Below are positions 58,990 through 64,000 of a stretch of DNA of 64,000 nucleotides, piece after piece. Position numbers and translations under genes: made by a program. The stretch is taken from contig CM072525.1 in NCBI GenBank assembly GCA_036898135.1, positions 58,211,049 to 58,275,048 on the forward strand, in the 5' to 3' direction. Numbering within the stretch: position 1 is the first letter of the stretch; the number at the start of each line of letters is the position of its first letter. The DNA comes from Oncomelania hupensis. Lineage: Eukaryota; Mollusca; Gastropoda; Littorinimorpha; Pomatiopsidae. Under the pieces are notes generated by a model. It did not search any database. It was given only the letters and a program-made list of their open reading frames with translations, and had not been told where the DNA came from.

Positions 58990-60125
58990 GCACTATGTCC
59001 AGTGTCCTCTATCTAAACTATGTCCACTATGTCCACTATGTCCCCTATCTGCGCTATGTCCACTATGTCCTCTATCTGCACTACATCAGCTATGTCCATT
59101 ACCTGCATAATGTCCACTATGTCCTCTATCTGCACTATTTCCAATATGTCCTATATCTGCAATATGTCCACTATCTGCACTATGCCCAATATGTCCTCTA
59201 TCTGCACTATGTCCACTATGTTCTCTATCTCCATTATGTCCACTATGTCCTCTATGTGCACTATGTCCACTATGTCCATTACCTGTATAATGTCCATTAT
59301 GTCCTCTATCTGATCTATGTCCAATATGTCCTCTATCTGCACTATGAACTCTATCTCCACTATGTCCACTATGTCCTCTATCTGCACTATCTCCACTATG
59401 TCCTCTATCTGCACTATGTCCACTATGTCCTCTATTTGCACTATGTCCAATATGTCCTCTATCAGCACTATGTCCACTATCTGCACTATGTCCAATATGT
59501 CCACTCTCTGCACCATGTCCACTATGTCCTATATTTGCACTATGTCCACTATTTGCACTATGTCCAATATGTCTTCTATCTGCACTATGTCCACTATGTC
59601 CTCTATCTGCACTATGTCCACTATCAACACTGTGTCCACTATGTCCTCTATCTGCACTATGTCGACTATTTCCTCTATCTGCACTATGTCCACTATGTCC
59701 TCCATCTGCACTATGTCCACTATGTCCACTATCTGCACTATGTCCACTATGTCCTCTATGTGCACTATGTCCACTATGTCTTCTATCTGCACTATGTCCA
59801 CTATGTCCTCTATCTGCACTATGCCCACTATCTACACCGTGTCCACTATGTCCTCTATCTGAACTATGTCCACTATTTCCTCTATGTCCACTATATCCTC
59901 TATCTGAACTATGCCCACTATGTCCTCTATCTGAACTATGTCCACTATTTCCTCTATGTCCACTATATCCTCTATCTGCACTATGTCCATTATGTCCTCT
60001 ATCTGAACTATGTCCACTATTTCCTCTATGTCCACTATTTCCTCTATCTGCACTATGTCCACTATGTCCTCTATCTGCACTATATCCACTATGTCCACTA
60101 TCTGCACTATGTCCAATATGTCCTC
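58990..60125 (+). repeat. 9-bp satellite array, block I
   Basis: Pairs with block D (16861-18003) in length and variant order. A few differences exist, such as one fewer monomer near 59035. It is the satellite part of the segmental duplication. Confidence 0.97.
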
Positions 60126-60433
60126 TGTTACACTCAGTTCGATGATGGTGTTTTTCTTTATCAGTATTTGATTCAGCCCCGATGCTGAAGTCCTGATAAG
60201 GTGTAACTCAGATTCGTTTATTCACGCAGCCCGTCCAAGCAGCATACAAATCACAAAGTCGACGTATGAAGTTTTCCACTTTTATTCAGCACACATCAAC
60301 AACTGCATACAATTCTCAACTCAACTCAACAACTTTCACAGCAACTCTCAAATTTACTTTCCAGCTTCACTATCAACAACAATACTATCTCTCAACAGCA
60401 ACTCGGCACACGATTAAATAACCTCTCTCTTTT
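60126..60433 (-). repeat. LTR, outer part, copy 2
   Basis: First ~308 bases of the LTR that is whole at 18004-18657, starting TGTTACACTC. It is separated from its remainder (62987-63329) by a LINE insertion. Confidence 0.93.
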
Positions 60434-62986
60434 GTCTTGCCTTGCCGTGTACGCCCACAATCAATCGTGTTGATCATTATGGCATTTGAGAGGTAGGTTT
60501 TGTACGCATGTCAAGTACGGATACGGAGCTAATAAGTAAATAACATTTAAATCGTGTCGCTACATGGGAGCTGTGAGTGAAGGGGGAAATGCTGGGTAAG
60601 GAGACTGGGGGGATGGCGGGTGGTGTGGAGGATGGGGGATGGGGGGGGGAACTTGAGGGTTTTATTGGGAGACTCCCGACACCAAGGTGTCAGCAGTCAG
60701 AGCCTCCAGTGCCTCACTGTTGAGGGCATTCCAGTCCTTTATGGTTCGTGGCAGAAAAGAGGCGGCTCTATATTGGGTCCTGCACGAGATTTGTTTGTAC
60801 TGCTTGTTGTGGCTGCGGCGTTGGCGCGATATCGCCTGTTCCACTTTCCCATTGATGATGGGGCAGTTCGCAGTGCCACTAGTGATCTTGCGCAACATCT
60901 GAAGGCGTGCAGTGCGTCGTCGATCCTCCAGGGACGGCCACCCCAGTGACTCCAGCATGTCCCTAACACTCGATGTGTTGTGATAGCGGTTAGTAGCAAA
61001 CCGGGCGGCGCGTCTCTGAACTGCTTCCAGCCTGTCGATGCCTTTCTGGGTGTGAGGGTCCCAAACAGATGCTGCGTATTCCAGGATAGGACGCACGTAG
61101 GTCATGTAAGCCCGCTCCTTGATGGCCGTAGAGCTCACCTTGAGATTCCTTCTCAGGAAGCCTAGTGTCTTACTGGCCTTGTTGGCGATGCTGCTGACAT
61201 GTGCGTCCCAGGTAAAGTTGCTGCGGAGGGTCACCCCGAGATATTTGGCCTCAGAGACTGACTCAAGAGTGTGACCGTGTAGGGTGTAGCTAGACTGTAG
61301 GGGACGTCTGCTCCTCGTGACTGGCAGAGTTGTGCACTTGTCAGGGTGGAACTGCATGTCCCAGCTCTTCTCCCATTGCTCAAGGCGCTGGAGGTCTTGC
61401 TGTAGCTGGACTTGCTCTTGGTTGCTAGTTACCACTCTGTATACAGCTGTGTCATCTGCGAACAGTCTTGTCAGTGCAGTCAGACGGTCTGGTAGATCGT
61501 TTGATGTAGGCCAGGAATAAGCATGGCCCCAGCACAGAGCCTTGGGGGACCCCAGATCGCACACTGACAAAGGAAGAGCAGCTGCCGTTGACCACTACAG
61601 CCTGACGCCTGTCGCTAAGGAAGCTGGCGATCCATGTGAGCACCCTGTCATGGATGCCGTAGCAGCGGAGTTTGTGGACCAACAGACTGTGGTTGACTCG
61701 GTCAAATGCCTTCGCGAAGTCCATGATTAGGACGTCTGTCTGCTGTCCACCTTCCATGTTGCACGAAAGCTCCTCGACAAACTCCAGGAGTTGGGTCTCA
61801 CACGACCGCCCTCTTCGGAAGCCATGTTGGTTGTCGTGAAGGGTGTTGTTGGTGTCGAAGTGGTGCATGACGGCGCAGACGACTATGTGCTCCATAAGTT
61901 TGCAGGCCACACATGTCAGGGATACTGGTCTGTAGTTGGCAGGATTGTATTGTTCGCCCTTCTTGAAAATCGGTGTGACGTGTGCAGCCCTCCAGTCTGA
62001 TGGTACTTCGCCTGAAGACAGGGAGGACCGGAAAATCGCCGTCAGCGCTGGAGCCAGTTCTGCCGCCAGCTCTCTGAGTAGGCGCGGGCTGATTCCGTCT
62101 GGGCCAGTAGCTTTGTTGGGGTTAAGGTTTGTCATCAGCTTCCAAACCCCATGTTCCGTGATGGTAATGTTTGGCATGGCTGGGACGTCTTGGCTGGTCA
62201 TGCCCGTCCTGAGGGTGAACTGCTCCTCAGAGTATGAGGCGCCATCACCGAAGACGGACTGGAACTGCTCATTCAGAAGGGTGGCTTGGGCCTCTGGGTC
62301 TGAAGTGAGCTGGCCGTCCTTCTTGAGTGGTGCGATTCCCACATTTGAAGACCTCTGGTTCTTAATATAAGTCCAGAAGCGTTTGTTTTTGCCCGCCTGG
62401 TCTGTGTTGTCATCACCCAAGAAGATACCGTTGAGGTAGTTCCAGTAGCCTCGCCGCATCTGTCGTTGTATGGTGCGCTTCAGTTCTTTCACCTGTGCTC
62501 GGAGTTCTTCTGAGCCAGTTTTCTTCATTCGCCGGTAGAGTCTGATTCGGCGGTTGATGAGTCGTCTGATGTCTTGAGTGACCCATGGGTGGTTGACCTT
62601 CTTGCGTGCGAGCTTGTGTGGAATGTGCTCCTCTGCTGCTTTAAGCAGGCCCTGCTTGAAAGTAGTCCAGAGCTCCTCTAGTGATGCTGTGGCCTGCATC
62701 TCCTGCACTATAGTGCTGATTTCCCTTGCAGCCGTCTTCAGGTTCTCCCAGTGCGCTTTGGAGTACAGAGCAATCTGGCGAGGGGCCTGGCGCTTCTTGT
62801 GTGGGGTCAGGGAGAATTCGCAGTATGGGATGCAGTGGTCGGATAGGCCTGGGACTACTTCTGTGCGGGGTACAAGTTGGGGGGAGTTAGTGATCAGGAG
62901 ATCAAGGGTATTGCGGTCTCTTGTGGGCTCTTTCACAAGCTGCTCAAGTCCGTTATCATGAATCATGCTGAGGAAGTCATTGTGAA
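60434..62986 (-). mobile_element. 5'-truncated Jockey/CR1-type LINE inserted in the LTR
   Basis: A 2.55-kb minus-strand insertion splits the LTR. Comparison with the uninterrupted LTR at 18004-18657 shows that three target bases (CTC, near 18311-18313) are missing and no target duplication is present. The element begins inside the endonuclease gene, so it is 5'-truncated, and ends with GGCAAGGCAAGGCAAG on the minus strand. It carries endonuclease end, reverse transcriptase and C-terminal region. It inserted after the segmental duplication, as copy 1 lacks it. Confidence 0.92.
60662..62986 (-). pseudogene. LINE ORF2: endonuclease end and reverse transcriptase (one frameshift)
   Basis: The minus-strand frame enters in the last part of the endonuclease (SDHCIPYCEF). 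RT follows: NKATGPDGISPRLL, ANYRPVSLT, GFRRGRSCETQL, MDFAKAFDRVNH (first catalytic Asp) and GVPQGSVLGP. One extra A near 61500 shifts the frame just before FADDTAVYR, which lies in the next frame and continues to a stop at 60662 with KYLGVTLRSNF and ILEYAASVWDP. Apart from this base, no stop is seen across about 770 codons, so the copy is young but inactive. The protein would nick target DNA and copy element RNA; the nicking domain is truncated. Confidence 0.9.
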
Positions 62987-63329
62987 GAACAATTTGGTAC
63001 ACGGTAGAAATGACGCACTGCCACCAATCGAACTAAAGATCGTCATCACTGGCTTACGTCATACACATTTCCTCTACTTCCGGGAACATTCACGACCTTC
63101 GATATCCATCGGGAAATTTCTATCGACAGTAATAAACATGCAGATCCTGAAAATTCTCCAACAATATCGACCAACGCAAATTATCAACGTTATACAAAGC
63201 CTCTCCTAACAACAATGCAAACTCAAATCAAAGGTAAATAAACTCCATTATTGAATACTTTGCAAAACGAAACGATTAGATCTATCGTGCGCGCTTCCGA
63301 CATACTTTCGTTCGCGTTTCAACGTAACA
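62987..63329 (-). repeat. LTR, inner part, copy 2
   Basis: Continues the LTR after the LINE and ends AACGTAACA, as at 18657. Confidence 0.93.
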
Positions 63330-63442
63330 TAACCCCCCACTCAAGAAGAAATTTATCATCATCAATCATCATCACGCATCATATATCATCATCATCAATC
63401 ATCATTATCAATCATCATCATCAATCATCATCAATCATCATG
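63330..63442 (-). other. Polypurine-tract-like run and ATC microsatellite
   Basis: On the minus strand, CTTGAGTGGGGGGTTA lies directly before the LTR start TGTTACG, as expected for a polypurine tract of an LTR element reading leftward. Beyond it is an (ATC)n-type microsatellite of about 80 bases. No gag or pol sequence is seen, so the interior of that element is either very short here or replaced. Confidence 0.55.
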
Positions 63443-64000
63443 AATGTGCTGTATGAATGTGATGTATAAATGTGTTGTATGAATGTGCTGTATAAATGTG
63501 CTGTATGAATGTGATGTATGAATGTGTTGTATGAATGTGTTGTATGAATGTGTTGTATGAATGTGCTGTATGAATATGTTGTATAAATGTGCTGTATGAA
63601 TGTGCTGTATGAATGTGCAGCATGAATGTGTTGTATGAATGTGCTGTATAAATGTGCTGTATAAATGTGCTCTATGAATGTGCTGTTTAAATGTGCTGCA
63701 TGAATGTGTTGTATGAATGTGCTGTATAAATGTGCTGTATAAATGTGCTGTATAAATGTGCTGTATAAATGTGCTGTATTAATGTGCTGCATACATGTGC
63801 TTATCAAAGTGATGTATAAATGTGCAGTATCAATGTGATATATAAATGTGCTGAATGAATGTGCTGTATAAATGTGCTGTATGAATGTGCTGTATAAATG
63901 TGCTGTATAAATGTGCTGTATGAATGTGCTGTATAAATGTGCTGTATCAATGTGCTGTATCAATGTGCTGTATCAATGTGCTGTGTAAATGTGCTGTATA
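63443..64000 (-). repeat. 13-bp minisatellite
   Basis: Tandem 13-bp units of TGTGCTGTATGAA / TGTGCTGTATAAA type continue to the window edge. Because 13 is not a multiple of three, the long minus-strand frame shows a 13-residue period and is an artefact. It is unrelated to the 9-bp satellite. Confidence 0.93.

Noticed and set aside
63421..63963. Minus-strand 180-codon frame rich in His, Tyr, Ser and Thr
   Set aside because: It has a 13-residue period generated by the 13-bp minisatellite.

Overview
This window is heterochromatin-like animal DNA. It contains no host gene that I can recognise, no tRNA or rRNA gene, and no CRISPR array. The organism is a metazoan, most plausibly a marine invertebrate such as a mollusc; this is inferred only from the mix of mobile elements (Gmr1-like Ty3/Gypsy elements, RTE, CR1/Jockey-type and I-type LINEs) and the AT-rich non-coding sequence. 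The species cannot be named from the sequence.

About 22 kb is one satellite family with a 9-bp monomer (mainly CTATGTCCA, CTATGTCCT and CTATCTGCA, usually cycling as 27 bp). It forms higher-order repeats of roughly 1.4-2 kb marked by rare variant monomers. The monomers lack stop codons in all six frames, so the satellite yields very long periodic reading frames that are not genes. Plus-oriented blocks lie at 1-4258, 8662-10666, 11339-13652, 16861-18003, 18658-20417, 27621-29617, 50530-55841 and 58990-60125. One block, 40663-42496 with a remnant at 32388-32438, is inverted.

Mobile elements are inserted between and into these blocks. In order: an LTR-type gag element with inverted, not direct, terminal LTR sequence (4259-8661); a 5'-truncated RTE LINE (10667-11338); an ORF1-only LINE-like element (13653-16860); a solo LTR (18004-18657); a recent complete-ended Gypsy element with near-identical LTRs that has gag, protease, integrase and RNase H but has lost its reverse transcriptase (20418-27620); a broken CR1-like LINE on the minus strand (29618-32361); a minus-strand Gmr1-like Gypsy element with integrase upstream of RT, itself carrying a 653-bp MITE (32439-40662); an unassigned 3.4-kb non-coding stretch (42497-45931); a 500-N assembly gap; and the ORF2 part of an I-type LINE with RNase H (46432-50529). 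A second copy of the 13.7-18.7 kb segment follows (55842-63329), with a Jockey/CR1-type LINE inserted in its LTR. The window ends in a 13-bp minisatellite.

The elements do not form a pathway. The window records repeated insertion, segmental duplication and inversion in a satellite array. The strongest leads are: four LTR insertions at the same phase of the 9-bp monomer; the inverted-LTR element with a perfect target duplication; the RT-less element with almost identical LTRs, which implies mobilisation in trans; the ORF1-only element; and satellite-like patches inside a gag gene.
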